DNA from: Serripes groenlandicus
Taxonomy: Eukaryota > Mollusca > Bivalvia > Cardiida > Cardiidae
DNA length: 64,000 nt
Assembly (NCBI GenBank): GCA_031761405.1
Contig: JASEVX010000008.1
Coordinates: 76,096,744-76,160,743, forward strand
Direction: 5' to 3'
In this document: positions 13,380 to 24,810 of the stretch, in pieces
Layout of the letters: each line of letters begins with the position of its first letter
How positions within the stretch are numbered: the first letter of the stretch is position 1
Made by a program: the position numbers and the translations under genes
The notes under the pieces: model-generated
What the model was told of the DNA's origin: nothing
Seen by the model: the letters and a program-made list of their open reading frames with translations, nothing else
Database searches by the model: none

Positions 13380-14303
13380 TAGCTCACCTGAGCTATTGTG
13401 ATGGTCTGTGTCCGTCGTCAACAATTTCTTTCAACGAAATCTTCTCCTTAACCACTATTTGAATGTTGACAAAACATGGTAGGAATAATCCTTGGGTGGC
13501 CCTCTTTCGGTGATGTTGAAAGAAAGTAATTCCACGCAGAACTCTTGTTGCCATGCTAACCGAAAGGAAAAACTTTACAAATCTCCTGTCTGAAACCGAA
13601 AGGCCTAGAGCATCGATATTTGGTCAGTACTATTGTCTAGTGATCCTTTACAAAGAGTGTTAAATTAAGCGACAATCGCCCCTGGATTCAAAATTTACCC
13701 CGCCCCGGGGGTCACCTGTTTTTTAAGGAGAAAATTTGAAAAATTTCTTGTCTGAAAAAGAAATGCTTAGAGCTTAGATATATGGTGTGTAGCACTGTCT
13801 TGTGGTCCTCCACCATGATTATTAAAATAATGCCCACTGGTTAAAAATTGGCCCCGCTTCTGGGTTCACCTGTTTTACATGCAGTATATAGGGGAACACT
13901 TGTTCAAGCAGTGTCAGCTGATATAACACTACCATAAAGGGAAGGTTAATTGTCACTATATTCTTATAGTGGAATGTTTTAAAATCTTCTTGAACAAAAT
14001 GGACTCCTTGGCGAAGCGTAAAAGTAGCCATCTGTGCACCCCCAGTAGGAGGTCAGCGTCTCCAAATAAAAGCTAAAAACTAACTAGTGTGGTTTTGACT
14101 TGAGTAGGATGCAAGGATATAATATTCAGTAACCATCATCATCTTCATTTTTGTCGTTTTAGCTCACCTCTATTTCTTGACTCCGGTCCTAATTTTTCTA
14201 TCTGTGTTGCAATGACGTAAAACCCAACTCAATAATTCTCTAACAAAATGATAGGTATAAATATTCCAGGTGAGCGATCCAGGGCCAACGTTGTTCTCTT
14301 GTT
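13380..14303 (+). mobile_element. Helitron-like interspersed element(s) with AGCTCACCT start
   Basis: Begins TAGCTCACCTGAGCTATTG, has a second AGCTCACCT at about 14161, and ends CCAGGTGAGC...GTTCTCTTGTTT at 14303. The interior is a decayed run of ~150-bp segments. It may be one element or two abutting ones. No gene inside. Confidence 0.6.
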
Positions 14304-14317
14304 TAATCTATTCAATC

Positions 14318-14459
14318 GAATGAATGTATATTGTTTTATGGCGCATCGACAGCTAAGGTCATTTAGCGCGCAATTAAATTTAATTATTCATGATCCCTGG
14401 GTAAACAAACCAGTACTAGGCTAGAAAATGTGCCTTGCCCAAGGGCACTATTCAATCGA
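14318..14459 (-). mobile_element. SINE fragment, same family as 41146
   Basis: Contains the 3' body and ATTC-type tail (minus strand) of the family: CTAGCCTAGTACTGGTTTG, GGATCATGAATAATT and the CATTC end. The tRNA head is missing. It abuts the CTTGTTT end of the 13380 element. Confidence 0.75.
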
Positions 14460-14708
14460 GATGATGTTATTTAAGGGAGATTGCAATCGATCGTTAGCAG
14501 AGGTTTGAATATAATGTGAAGACGAAGATTACACACTACACATATGTAGACATAGGCTACTCTGACTATAATATAGATCGAACTGTTATTGAGCCTCGCT
14601 ATGTGTACAGGAAACTCACAATGAGCCGCACTTATATGCAATCTGATCAAAGTCTTCAACACTGTTTATGAATAATTAGCCTGGAAGTGTTTAAGAGGAT
14701 CAATATAT

Positions 14709-14971
14709 GAGCCGTCCCACGAGAAAACCATCATTGTGGACTGTGCGTAAAGTATCGACCAGGATCAGTCTAAGCATGCCGCTAATCTGGGCAGATACTT
14801 TTCGCCTTCTGTGAATTTTCTACTTTAGGAGTCATTACTCTATATCTCTTTCCCCTGAGACGGAATGTGTCGGCCTGGATTAGCCTGAACTGACTGCGCA
14901 TGCTGATCTGGGTGATCTGGGTCGATACATTACGCAGAGGCCATAATGTTCGTTTTCTCGTGGAACGGCTT
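14709..14971. mobile_element. Foldback repeat (GAGCCGT...ACGGCT ends)
   Basis: The outer 70 bp on each side are degenerate inverted copies (GAGCCGTCCCACGAGAAAAC on the left, its complement at 14940-14971 on the right). This is a hairpin repeat common in bivalve DNA. A lone end is seen near 10140. Confidence 0.65.
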
Positions 14972-15393
14972 GTAAAGTACAAACTTGCGCATGATATGAA
15001 TCGTCATTACTGATGTCATTAGAATAATGACGTCATTTTGAAACCCGACCGTAGCGTTCTTTTAGAATACATGAAGACGAGCATCTAGACGTGTGGACTG
15101 CAGATTCATTGTTTTGAAATAATCACGTCTATCTACTTGGTTTATTTAGTTGATAAGGTATTGTGTTTTAGTGCATGTTAATATTTTGATATCATTCTTA
15201 AGTGTATTCATTCAATTTTAGCAACCTTTCAGGAAAACCAAATATTGGATTTATTATCTGTGTATACCCTGATCACCCTGCGCATCCAAGGAGTTTGATC
15301 TGGTTTTCACTGATCCCTTATAAGTCAGAGAGACGATCAGGATTGAAGATTGAAGCCTCCGTTAGACAGTGAATGGTTTAATCAGATACTCGC

Positions 15394-15760
15394 AGATAGT
15401 ATGGCTATCCAAATGGATTTTTGGTAATTGTTTGTTAAAACAGGTTAAGATGACCATGCAGTGTATTGTCCTAAAGCACGGCTTAGATAGTATGGCTATC
15501 CAAATGGATCTTTGGTAATTGCTTGTTAAAACAGGTTAAGATGACCATGCAGTATATTGTCCTAAAGCACGACTCAGATAGTATGGCTATCCAAATGGAT
15601 CTTTGGTAATTGCTTGTTAAAACAGGTTAAGATGACCATGCAGTATATTGTCCTAAAGCTCGACTCAGATAGTATGGCTATCCAAATGGATCTTTCGTAA
15701 TTGCTTGTTAAAACAGGTTAAGATGACCATGTAGTATATTGTCCTAAAGCACGGCTCATT
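15394..15760 (+). repeat. 91-bp tandem repeat, four copies, upstream of the TRIM-like gene
   Basis: Units begin AGATAGTATGGCTATCC at 15394, 15485, 15576 and 15667, an exact 91-bp spacing with only a few substitutions per unit. The array ends 40 bp before the acceptor of the first recognisable 5' exon, so it lies in the promoter region or a first intron. Confidence 0.93.
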
Positions 15761-15799
15761 TAAAAAATATTATTTTATAAGTCATTTATTTTATTTCAG

Positions 15800-15869
15800 A
15801 AAGTCTGCAAATAAACCAGTGATCTGTGTTTGGTGTTTGGGCAATTGTGTCTAAAGAAAAGAATCGAGG
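15800..15869 (+). other. Probable non-coding 5' exon of the TRIM-like gene
   Basis: A 70-bp segment lies between a strong acceptor (pyrimidine-rich tract ending TTTCAG at 15799) and a consensus donor (GTAAGT at 15870). It has no useful ATG-initiated frame, fitting a 5' UTR exon spliced to 16607 and then to the coding exon. The real first exon and promoter would be upstream; they are not identifiable here. RNA reads would settle it. Confidence 0.5.
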
Positions 15870-16606
15870 GTAAGTCAATTATAGTGCATTCGCCTTTTCT
15901 TCTTATTTTGCAATCTTTCTATTAAATAATTTTAAAACATTAAAAGCTATAGATTATAAGATGTTGGTAATTTTATAAGATACTTACCACGAGATCAAAC
16001 ACATCACAGATCTATGTGTGAATGTTCTTCATAAAATATAGCTTTAAGCAACAATATCTGTATAGGGACCGTGCCCTAGATAAGTAACTCGTTTGCCTTT
16101 GCGAATAGTGTTGATCCAGACTACTATGTGTTGTATCCACACAGTCTTATCAAGATCTAACTAGTTCACACACTACTTACACAAGTTTGCTAGGAAATTC
16201 AGCCAACTTGAGTTGTTTCAGATAAGACTTAATAAAGGGACTGGGTGATCTGAACCTAATATCAGAAATGTCAATATAGACGGTAGGTCAGACACTTAAA
16301 GTCCTTTAGTGTTTAACTGTTGCGTGATGATTTCATAACGCATTCAGAATACATAGAAATATAAAGTGTTCACGGTCTTACCAGCCCTGTTACTTTGACA
16401 GTTCACTTATACACTATGTTAAGGTGTCTGGATCTATATACAGTAAAAACATAGTAAACCCTGAACAAACATCTCCTGATGAATTCATTATTCTCAGTTT
16501 GTCTGTGAAACAATGAGTTATTCGGGATATAAATGATATATTTCTCAATTAAATACTGAAAAGCATGTGATTTAACTTTAATTGTCTTTTATTCCTATGT
16601 TTTCAG

Positions 16607-16681
16607 CCAGTCAGTAAATCGACATCGTGGTGGTCTTCGAGTTTGGTTATTTATTGTGTATTGATAACAGACCAAAAAGTG
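16607..16681 (+). other. Probable second non-coding 5' exon of the TRIM-like gene
   Basis: A 75-bp segment bounded by a pyrimidine tract ending TTTTCAG at 16606 and a donor GTAAGA at 16682. Introns of about 737 bp before it and 710 bp after it would join the 15800 exon to the coding exon beginning at 17392. Inferred from splice signals only. Confidence 0.5.
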
Positions 16682-17395
16682 GTAAGATTTGTTATTTTAA
16701 TTTGTGAATATGTTAACAGTAGACTGAGTGATTGTTGTAGAAATAGAATCCTTGATCAAAGCCAACCAAAAGGATATTTTTCTTCACTGTAGACCCAGCT
16801 CAAACTACTTTTTTATGTTATCTGATCTGGTTCTGCACACTGATTGCAACTTACAAAAGGAAACAACCATCTTTTAATGAACAGTGTGAATATATATCAG
16901 ATATGATATTTGCTCAGGGAAAACCATAGTCGGTGTACACCCAAATAAAACTGCATTTTCGCTTAATCTGTTTTTGGATCTACACTGGTTGAAACTTACT
17001 TATTGAAACGTTCAAGAAAAGTCTAACAAACAGTGTGAATATGGATCAGATAGGGGTTTTACAGTCAGATCTTTTTCCACACTTGTCATAAATACCGAAG
17101 GGTTCATTCCTTTCATCATGGCATATACTATCATAATCGACATTAATAAGTTCCGTTAACAGTCATTCAGTTACTTCAGTATCACCTTACTACAATTTTC
17201 ACACTTATCTGTTATCTAAAAGTAAGTATTAAGGGTTAACATCATGAATTAGAATTTCAAAGAAAACTATTAGACTAGTTAAGACCAAGATCATGAAATA
17301 AGATTTACTGGTAAATCAATTTTATCTCCAGAAATATTATGTTACCTTTTCTTTATAAATGGTTAATTAATTACATGCATTTCTTTTACAGAAAA

Positions 17396-18646
17396 ATGGC
17401 ACAGGCTCCCACTGATATGGCTGAAACAAACAGGTCCGGTCAAGTTAAAGTCGATGTTAAGGGTTATAAACTTTTATTCGATGAAATAAGAGAGGAGACA
17501 TTACAAACTGAAAAAATAGTGTGGAATAAACAAACCTGCGACATTTGCTTTTTATTAGATTTAAGTAAAATATCTGCTTTATTTTTGTGTTATATATGTC
17601 AACAGTATGTGTGTGATAGATGTAATGAGAGTCACGATAAATCCCATCGTATGATAGAAATAGAGAGTAAGATGGGGGAGAGAGATGAAAAGATCGAGAG
17701 ATATCTGGACGAAATGATGAATGAGAGTGATAGTGAGAGAAAGGTAATGTTTGATAGAGAGGAAGTTTCTGTGGTCGATAGCGTTAATGTTAAACATGAA
17801 TTGGATAAAAGTGAGGATTATAGGATAACTGGATTATGTGGACTGGATCACACAAGGTGGGTTGTTTGTGATTATTATAATGGTTGTATTAAAATATTCA
17901 GTATTGGTTCGCACATATTACAACGCTATATACGGTTTGGGTCTGAACCTTACGGTGTAACAGAAATAAGGGATAAACGAGAACCCACTGAGCAGGTCGT
18001 AATTCCCACTACTGATATTTCCGTTCCCAACCAATCAAAGCCCAATAAACAATGTATGCTAGCTGTTACGTTGCCAGGGGAACGTAGAATATTGTTTATT
18101 AATTTAACACAAAATCCTGCCGTAATCACTAAATCTATAAAAACAAAGAAACGCTGTCATTATATAGACTTTAGTGGAGATCAGATTGTTTCCCTCTGTA
18201 ATGATGAGTACTCTGGTACTGGTCGCTGGTTTATATGCGTGATGTCCACAGACGGAGTCACGATAAAAACCATAAACACTCATTTAGACACTTATGGTCA
18301 TGATCTCGCTGTTTGTCCTGGAAGGTTCTATTTAACTGACTTTCTTAACGACAAAGTACTTTGTATGAACGATAAGGGAAAAGTAGTCTATCACAAAACA
18401 ATAGAAGGGTCATCGCCATGGGGTATCAGTGTAGACCCAGACAACAATAATATTTATATTTGTGCCTGGCGTCAACACAAAGTTTACCGACTCGATTCTC
18501 GTTTAGAGAGTTTCGAGTCTCTCGTAGATTTCAAGTCGGTAAAGTTGGAGGGGCCCAAAGCTATTTGTGTATACAGAGATAGACTATATGTCAGTCATAG
18601 CGGGTCTACTGATGGCCACTTGGTAACTGTAATCAGAGTTTTATAA
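17396..18646 (+). CDS. B-box zinc-finger / NHL-like beta-propeller protein (TRIM-like)
   Basis: A 416-residue protein encoded in one exon. The start is the ATG at 17396: an acceptor (TTCTTTTACAG, ending 17391) lies four bases before it, so the in-frame ATG at 17339 falls in the intron. Residues 48-84 form a B-box-type zinc site: C48, C51, C65, C68, C73, C76, H80 and H84, with an unusually long gap between the second and third ligands. Residues 90-116 are charged and probably helical, far shorter than a usual TRIM coiled coil. From about 144 to the end, repeated blade-like segments (for example ITGLCGLDHTRW, YGHDLAVCPGRFYLTDF, PWGISVDPDNNNIYICAW) suggest a six-bladed NHL/TRIM2-3-71-like propeller. 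No RING is encoded, so ubiquitin-ligase activity is not supported. Known relatives are cytosolic adaptors or RNA/protein-binding factors, often in immunity; the exact role here is inference. There is no frameshift, so the gene looks intact. Confidence 0.87.
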   Translation: MAQAPTDMAETNRSGQVKVDVKGYKLLFDEIREETLQTEKIVWNKQTCDICFLLDLSKISALFLCYICQQYVCDRCNESHDKSHRMIEIESKMGERDEKIERYLDEMMNESDSERKVMFDREEVSVVDSVNVKHELDKSEDYRITGLCGLDHTRWVVCDYYNGCIKIFSIGSHILQRYIRFGSEPYGVTEIRDKREPTEQVVIPTTDISVPNQSKPNKQCMLAVTLPGERRILFINLTQNPAVITKSIKTKKRCHYIDFSGDQIVSLCNDEYSGTGRWFICVMSTDGVTIKTINTHLDTYGHDLAVCPGRFYLTDFLNDKVLCMNDKGKVVYHKTIEGSSPWGISVDPDNNNIYICAWRQHKVYRLDSRLESFESLVDFKSVKLEGPKAICVYRDRLYVSHSGSTDGHLVTVIRVL

Positions 18647-19140
18647 TATCCCATCTTTGGTTAATGTATACACTGTTACATAGTAACACTTATATAGCAT
18701 GAACGTGCTCAATGAATGTTCTTTTGTTGCCATGGTTACCTAGTCACGAGATTACCTTCCCTCATTAATATCCATTGCTTTGTTTACATTATTTAGTCTG
18801 CCGTGTTTTCTGGTACACTCAGTTGATACAAATCTTATCAATATTGGTTTTTGGTTTCCATCATTTATTTTTTAAATTAGTTAATTTATATATTTCTATT
18901 TATGATTTAAATTGTATTAATTCAGGACTTGATCTATATTTGTTTCATTTATGATGTCCCGCATATTTAACACTTTTGATAAAACTTATCTATCAGTGAT
19001 TATCCGGCAACTGTTTTCATGCGTCATTCAGATCATTTATTTTTCTATTGCTTTCATGTTTAAACTGGTTTACTGTAAATTATTAGAAAGCCTACCTTGT
19101 GTAATTCAGTAAATAATAAAATATAATCCGCTTAAAACTT
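18647..19140 (+). other. Probable 3' UTR with polyadenylation signal
   Basis: AT-rich sequence after the stop codon of the TRIM-like gene. AATAAA occurs at 19115-19120, about 470 bp past the stop and just before a change to GA/GT-rich low-complexity sequence. A transcript end near 19140 is plausible. Confidence 0.45.
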
Positions 19141-19169
19141 TTTTATATTTGATAATTTAATTCGTGTTT

Positions 19170-19320
19170 CACACTTAAATGAGAGAGAGAGATCGCGCGT
19201 TGTGTGTGTGTTGGGGGGGGGGGGGGGGGGTCACACACATACAGAGACACAGGGTGGGGGAGGGGGGAATAGACACACATGCATGTACACACACATAGAG
19301 GGAGACAGACAGTTAGATAC
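19170..19320. repeat. Low-complexity GA/GT/G-run tract
   Basis: GA repeats, GT repeats, a run of about 20 G (19211-19230), CA repeats, and GGTGGGGGAGGGGGG. It lies just downstream of the TRIM-like gene's probable polyadenylation signal. Frames reading it as protein on either strand are artefacts. Confidence 0.95.
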
Positions 19321-21330
19321 AGAGATAAACAGGGAAAGAGGGAGAAATATATTTGCATCTGTGATGTACTTTTTTCCTTATTTTATATCATTGTATTATG
19401 CACATGTTTTTAAAGACCAATGCAATTATTAAATGTTTTATATTATTTAAAGTTTTGACTTTGTGTTTTTGTTTGTTTAAACATGGATTAAGTATAAATA
19501 TCGTGACAGATCTCCAACTTTGAGCATCACATGAAGATGTATTGAAGAGTCTGGCGTAAATTATAGGACAGTTTGGAAACATTGTTCGAAAAGTAGCCCA
19601 ACTTATCACTGTCATTATCACTATTATTGAGTTATTGTTATTAAAATATCTTCGTCCTTTTGAAAACATTGATAAACATAAGATAAATCGACTGACGTCG
19701 ATGATATCACGGCGACAGTCCAGTAATTCGTTACTGCTTGTACAAGTCAACGACAATGTGTCTGCAGTCAACCAAAATCGCTGGGCAGGAATCGAACACA
19801 GAGCCCTGATCTTCAATCCCACATACAATTGAACGCTGATCCAGGAAAACAAACCTAGGCGTTATGTGACACTTATGCACGAAGGCCCGGGTCATCTTGA
19901 CGAAATTATGTCAAAAAGGAAACTGTAATTTTCGGAAGTTTCTAGACAGCTTCTAGGATTTATTAGCAATACCCAAATGTTCCTGAGCGTTTCTCATTCA
20001 ATTTGCAGTAGATGACTTTGGAAACACCTCAGAAAATGTGGAAAATCTTTAGAAGTGAAAGTATATTATTGAATCACAAAATTCAAAACATTGTGGCAAA
20101 TCGAGACAAAGCTCAATCATTGTGACCAGTGTTTCCCTTTTGTTACAGCGTTTTCTTAAGTCGTCGATTTTCAAATGGAATATACATGTAATTACGAAAA
20201 GTAAAATCTGTGTTGGACTGAAAAGGGGATTCAGTAGAGGTGCCCCACTACACACCTCAAGATGTATACCCCTACCCGCGCACACCCCAAACAGAACATG
20301 TCGGGGAGGATATCCCTCCCAGATATCGCCATTCCCCCGACACGCAATGCCTGCGTATACGGGGACATACATATGCTGCAGGCCATACTCCACTGACTCA
20401 GATTTGGAGCAATTGGTCCGCGTTGGTCCGACACAGATTTTACTTCATATAACAGGAGGAGGACCCGAGCCCAGCTACCACCGCCTCCGTGTTTGTTAAA
20501 CAGTTTGATGAATAGATAATTGTACATCAATGTGCATGGACCCTCGTACTATCCGAAAATGGACCTCCGAACAGCGGAGACGTTGTCGAGAATCCTTGCA
20601 CACAATGCTGTCTGCTACAAGAGCAGAGCTCTCTATGTATAAAAAGTTGTTGAATTGATTCAAATAAAATTAATGTATGGTCAAAGGGAGAAAACTCTGT
20701 AAATTTGTTGTTGAGTATTCCTAGAAATAGGTCTAAAAATAGATTTTCTCCCCATGTGTTTGTTGATGTTTTAAAATAATGGATCTAAACAATGTAAATA
20801 AATGGATTTAAAATTACATCAGGAATAAAATAACTGTAGAGGTAGGTAATTAAATATACTTAGTCCCCATACAATGTATTGATTGCAGGTGTCTTGCTAG
20901 TGTAAGACTGTAGATTGTGATTTTACAGATTATCTGCAGACGCGGGGAATATAACAACGGTAAAAATAGACAGAAACAATGTTGGTTGACAGTCGAATTG
21001 GGTATACTGGAATAGAGCTTTCAATCACAGAATGAATGCCACCAAATAAGTATGTAATCTATGATATAATAAGGGTTATGACCAAAGATAGTATTGTAGT
21101 AAATAACACTAAGAGGGAATAGGTCGTATGACGTCATCACTTTGGAATGTGATTTTCCCACGGCTTAAAAATGTAAACAATAGTGGTTTTAACCGTTATG
21201 GAGATATATCCACCGAGACAAGTCTGTTGTTCGAAATACCCCAGTGGACCCATCACAACGACCAATTAAAGAGTGCAATATATAGTTATATTCAAATTAT
21301 TTGTTTTAAGATTAAACACCCACTTTAGTC
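19321..21330. other. Intergenic, with a GC-rich patch at 20220-20490
   Basis: Mostly AT-rich. The patch at 20220-20490 is C-rich and open in several frames on both strands, but the frames share no recognisable domain. 20670-21330 contains phrases (GGTCAAAGGGA) of a dispersed repeat also at 45240-45420. Confidence 0.5.
20080..20170. repeat. Small palindromic MITE copy, decayed
   Basis: AAAACATTGTGGCAAATCGA, then CCCTTTTGTTACAGCGTTTTC and AAGTCGTCGA. Confidence 0.6.
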
Positions 21331-21476
21331 TTATGGTCAAAGGGAAGTAAATCAGATCGGAATTTCAGATGAATTGATAAGACTGGAGTAGTCTCCCATT
21401 GGACAATACTGTTGAAAGTGTTTATACATAAAGTTAAATACCCTCCGACTGATTTGTAAACAAAAACATTGTTTTT

Positions 21477-24400
21477 AGCTCGACTATTCGAAGAATATGA
21501 GAGCTATACTACTTACCCTGGCGTCGCCGTCGGCGTCCACGTCACACTTTGGTTAAGGTTTTGCATGCAAGTTCTTAAATACTACACGCAGGGCCTGCTC
21601 TGTGTTGAATTTTTCTTTTGTCACCACTTTCGCCACATGGAAATAAAGTTCGCCACTTTTAAATTTTAGGAGCCACTTTAAATTTTTATTTTTAGGAGAC
21701 ATTTGTTCGCCACTTTTCTTTAATTTCAGGGATAAACGGAGAGATGAAGAAATATTTATACGCAATCTTATCAATGGGTCCAATAATTGTTTGTACTTTC
21801 CCATAATTAAATAGATTTTTCCCAATCAAAAATGGCAAACTTACATTGTCATTAAATCATGAAAGGCCTACGTCGATCGTCGAAACCTGCTTCAAAAAGC
21901 GTGCCGATTTATTAAATGCATCTATAATTGCCATTTATCATATGTACGGCCTTTTATGTATCAATATCGCTCAGAGTTGTTGGTCCGTCGGATAAAAAGG
22001 CTGAATTAACACTTCATAACAATAAAACAAGTGTGAAATACACAAGCTGTCAAAATGATAAAAACGGGTGTCGTAAAAATGTTGTAAAGTGGTCACTGGT
22101 TCCCGACATTGAATCAAATGGCTGTGCATTATCTTAGATTAATTGAAAAAGTCACTGTATGTCGTAAAACTGATATCCAAAACCGATAAATGTTGATGAT
22201 AAAAACCTTTCGCCACTCATGAAATAACTTCGCCACTTTAAAATAATCTTCGCATTTGGCGAAAGTGGCGAACGACATCGCTGGCCCTGACTACATGTAT
22301 TGCATTGAAACTTTCTACAACCCTACCAAACAATCACACCAATGTACACTAGATTATCAAGTTAGATAACTCTATCCTGCATTTTATGCAAGTTATGGCC
22401 CTTTATTACTTGCATTGAAACTTTATACAGCACTATACCCAACTATCACACATATGTAGATTATTAAGTATGATAACTATTAAGTATGGCCTTTTTGGAC
22501 CTATAAATTCTGGTTAAAGTTTTGCATGCAACTACATAAAGAGACCATCTCTTAGTCTTAGTAACTACTTGATGCATTGCATTGAAACTTTATACAGCCC
22601 TTACCAACCATCACACCTATGTAAACAATCAAGTATGATTACTCTATCCAGCATTTCATGCAAGTTATGGACCTTTTTTTACGTAGAAATTCTGGTTAAA
22701 GTTTTGTGTGCAACTAAATTAAGAGTCCATATCTCAGCATATACTTGATGCATTGCATTGCACCTTTATACAACCCTACCCAGCTATCACACCTATGTAG
22801 ATTATCAAGTTATATAACTCTATCCTGCATTTTATGCAAGTTATGGCACTTTTTATGCGGGGGATTCAGCTGTGCTGAAAACCTCCGTATATTTTCATGC
22901 CCAGCTTACAGGAAATGAAAATTTGTAATTTTTTTGTGCTGTCCTCTGTTTTTTCAAAATGGACAATTTGTCTTGATTGCCCAGGGATCAGTTAAATACG
23001 TTTCACAACAAGCTAAACAGTATGCACATTATAAATACAAAGTAAACGTACACAATGTAAAGTTTTAATCCATTAAGTTGTATACATAATTTAGAAATTT
23101 AAGTATAAAATATAACACAAAGTAACTTCATTATATATATATAAAAGTATAACAATTTGCTTGTGCAAAAATAACAAAATGTAAATTTATATTGAAACCA
23201 TTTTTAGCTCGACTATTCGAAGAATATGAGAGCTATACTACTCACCCTGGCGTCGGCGTCGGCGTCCACGTCACACTTTGGTTAAGGTTTTGCATGCAAG
23301 TTCTTAAATACTACATGTATTGCATTGAAACTTTCTACAACCCTACCAAACTATGACACCAATGTAGATTATCAAGTTAGATAACTCTATCCTGCATTTT
23401 ATGCAAGTTATGGCCCTTTTTTACTTAGAAATTCTGGTTAAAGTTTTGCGTGCAACTAAAGTAAGAGTCCATATCTCAGTATTTGATTGATGCATTGCAT
23501 TGAAACTTTATACAGCACTACCAAACTGTCACACCTATGTAGATTATCAAGTTAGATAACTCTATCCTGCATTTTATGCAAGTTATGGCCCTTTTTTTAC
23601 TTAGAAATTCTGGTTAAAGTTTTGCGTGCAACTAAATTAAGAGTCCATATCTCAGTATTTGATTGATGCATTGCATTGAAACTTTATACAGCACTACTAA
23701 ACTATCACACCTATGTCGATTATCAAGTTAGATAACTCTATCCTGCATTTATGCAAGTTATGGCCCTTTTTTTACTTAGAAATTCTGGTTAAAGCTTTGT
23801 GTGCAACTAAATTAAGAGTCCATATCTCAGTATTTACTTGATGCATTGCATTGAAACTTTCTACAACCCTACCCAACTATCACACCTGTGTAGATTATCA
23901 AGTATGATAACTCTATTCTGCATTTTATGCAAGTTATGGCCCTTCTTTTACTTAGAAATACTGGTTAAAGTTTTGCGTCCAACTAAATTAAGAGTCCACG
24001 TCTCAGTATATACTTGATGAATTGCATTGAACCTTTATACTGGTCAAATATTCAAATATCACCCCTATGTAGATTATCAAGTTAGATAACTTTATCCAGC
24101 ATTTTATGCAAGTTATGGACCTTTTTGGACTTAGAAATTCTGGTTAAAGTTTTGCAACTATATTTAGAGTGTAATCTCAGTAACAACTTGAAAAATTGTA
24201 TTGAAACTTTATACAACCTTTCCCAATTGCACAACTATAAACACAACCAATTAAGATAACTCTATCCTGTATATGGTGCAAATTGTTGCCCTTTTTTCTT
24301 AGTAACTACTTGATGCATTCCATTGAAAGGTTATACAACCCTTTCTAACCACACAAAATAATCATGTTAAATAACACTATTCTGCATATAATGCAAATTA

Positions 24401-24518
24401 TCACCCACTAAGAAATTGTGGTTAATGTTTTGCATGCAACTACATTAGAGTCCATTATCTCAGTAACTTAAATAAGCGGTGGAATAGTCGAGCGCGCTGT
24501 CCTCCGACAGCTCTTGTT
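21477..24518 (+). mobile_element. Tandem-core Helitron-like elements, ~178-bp units
   Basis: Two starts of the form TAGCTCGACTATTCGAAGAA (21477 and 23205) share one 3' end: GAATAGTCGAGC, then hairpin GCTGTC-CTCC-GACAGC, then TCTTGTTT at 24518. The interior is degenerate units of about 178 bp containing CTCTATCCTGCATTTTATGC. The first copy seems broken off near 22880, so the second is a nested or adjacent copy. Confidence 0.75.
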
Positions 24519-24530
24519 TGTTTGAGAAAA

Positions 24531-24646
24531 CCCCTAGTTATAGCGCTTGTTGTATTTTTTCACAACAGGTAGAAATGTTCACTTTAATCCCTAGTCATAG
24601 TGTGTGTTATATTTTTACACAACGGGTAGAAATGTTCACTTTAATG
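24531..24646 (+). repeat. ~60-bp tandem duplication
   Basis: CCTAGTTATAGCGCTTG...GTAGAAATGTTCACTTTAAT occurs twice in a row. The 72-codon frame over it is the repeat, not a gene. Confidence 0.8.
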
Positions 24647-24659
24647 ATTATTATTATAT

Positions 24660-24810
24660 ATAGGGTTGTACGCCACTTCCAACATTATTTCAGTTATATC
24701 ACGGCGACACTTCACTTATTCATGATCCCTGGGTAAACAAACCAGTACTAGGCTAGGAAATATGCCTTGCCAAAGGGCACTCCACCGTGACCGTTGCACT
24801 TTAATGATAC
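24660..24810 (-). mobile_element. SINE fragments, same family as 41146, fused to another SINE tail
   Basis: 24715-24805 matches the 41146 family body. 24665-24710 carries a GTCGCCGTGATATAACTGAAA-type tail of a second SINE family, also seen at 482-565 and 49530-49595. Both are decayed. Confidence 0.6.

Noticed and set aside
15028..15035. TGACGTCA (CRE-like) site upstream of the gene as promoter
   Set aside because: A single 8-bp palindrome over 700 bp from the first recognised exon; also present at 21129 without a gene.
17339..17395. Upstream in-frame ATG adding 19 residues to the TRIM-like protein
   Set aside because: A strong splice acceptor ends at 17391, placing this ATG in the intron.
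19143..19432. Pro/His- or Gly-rich small proteins
   Set aside because: Low-complexity G-run and GT/CA repeats read as protein.
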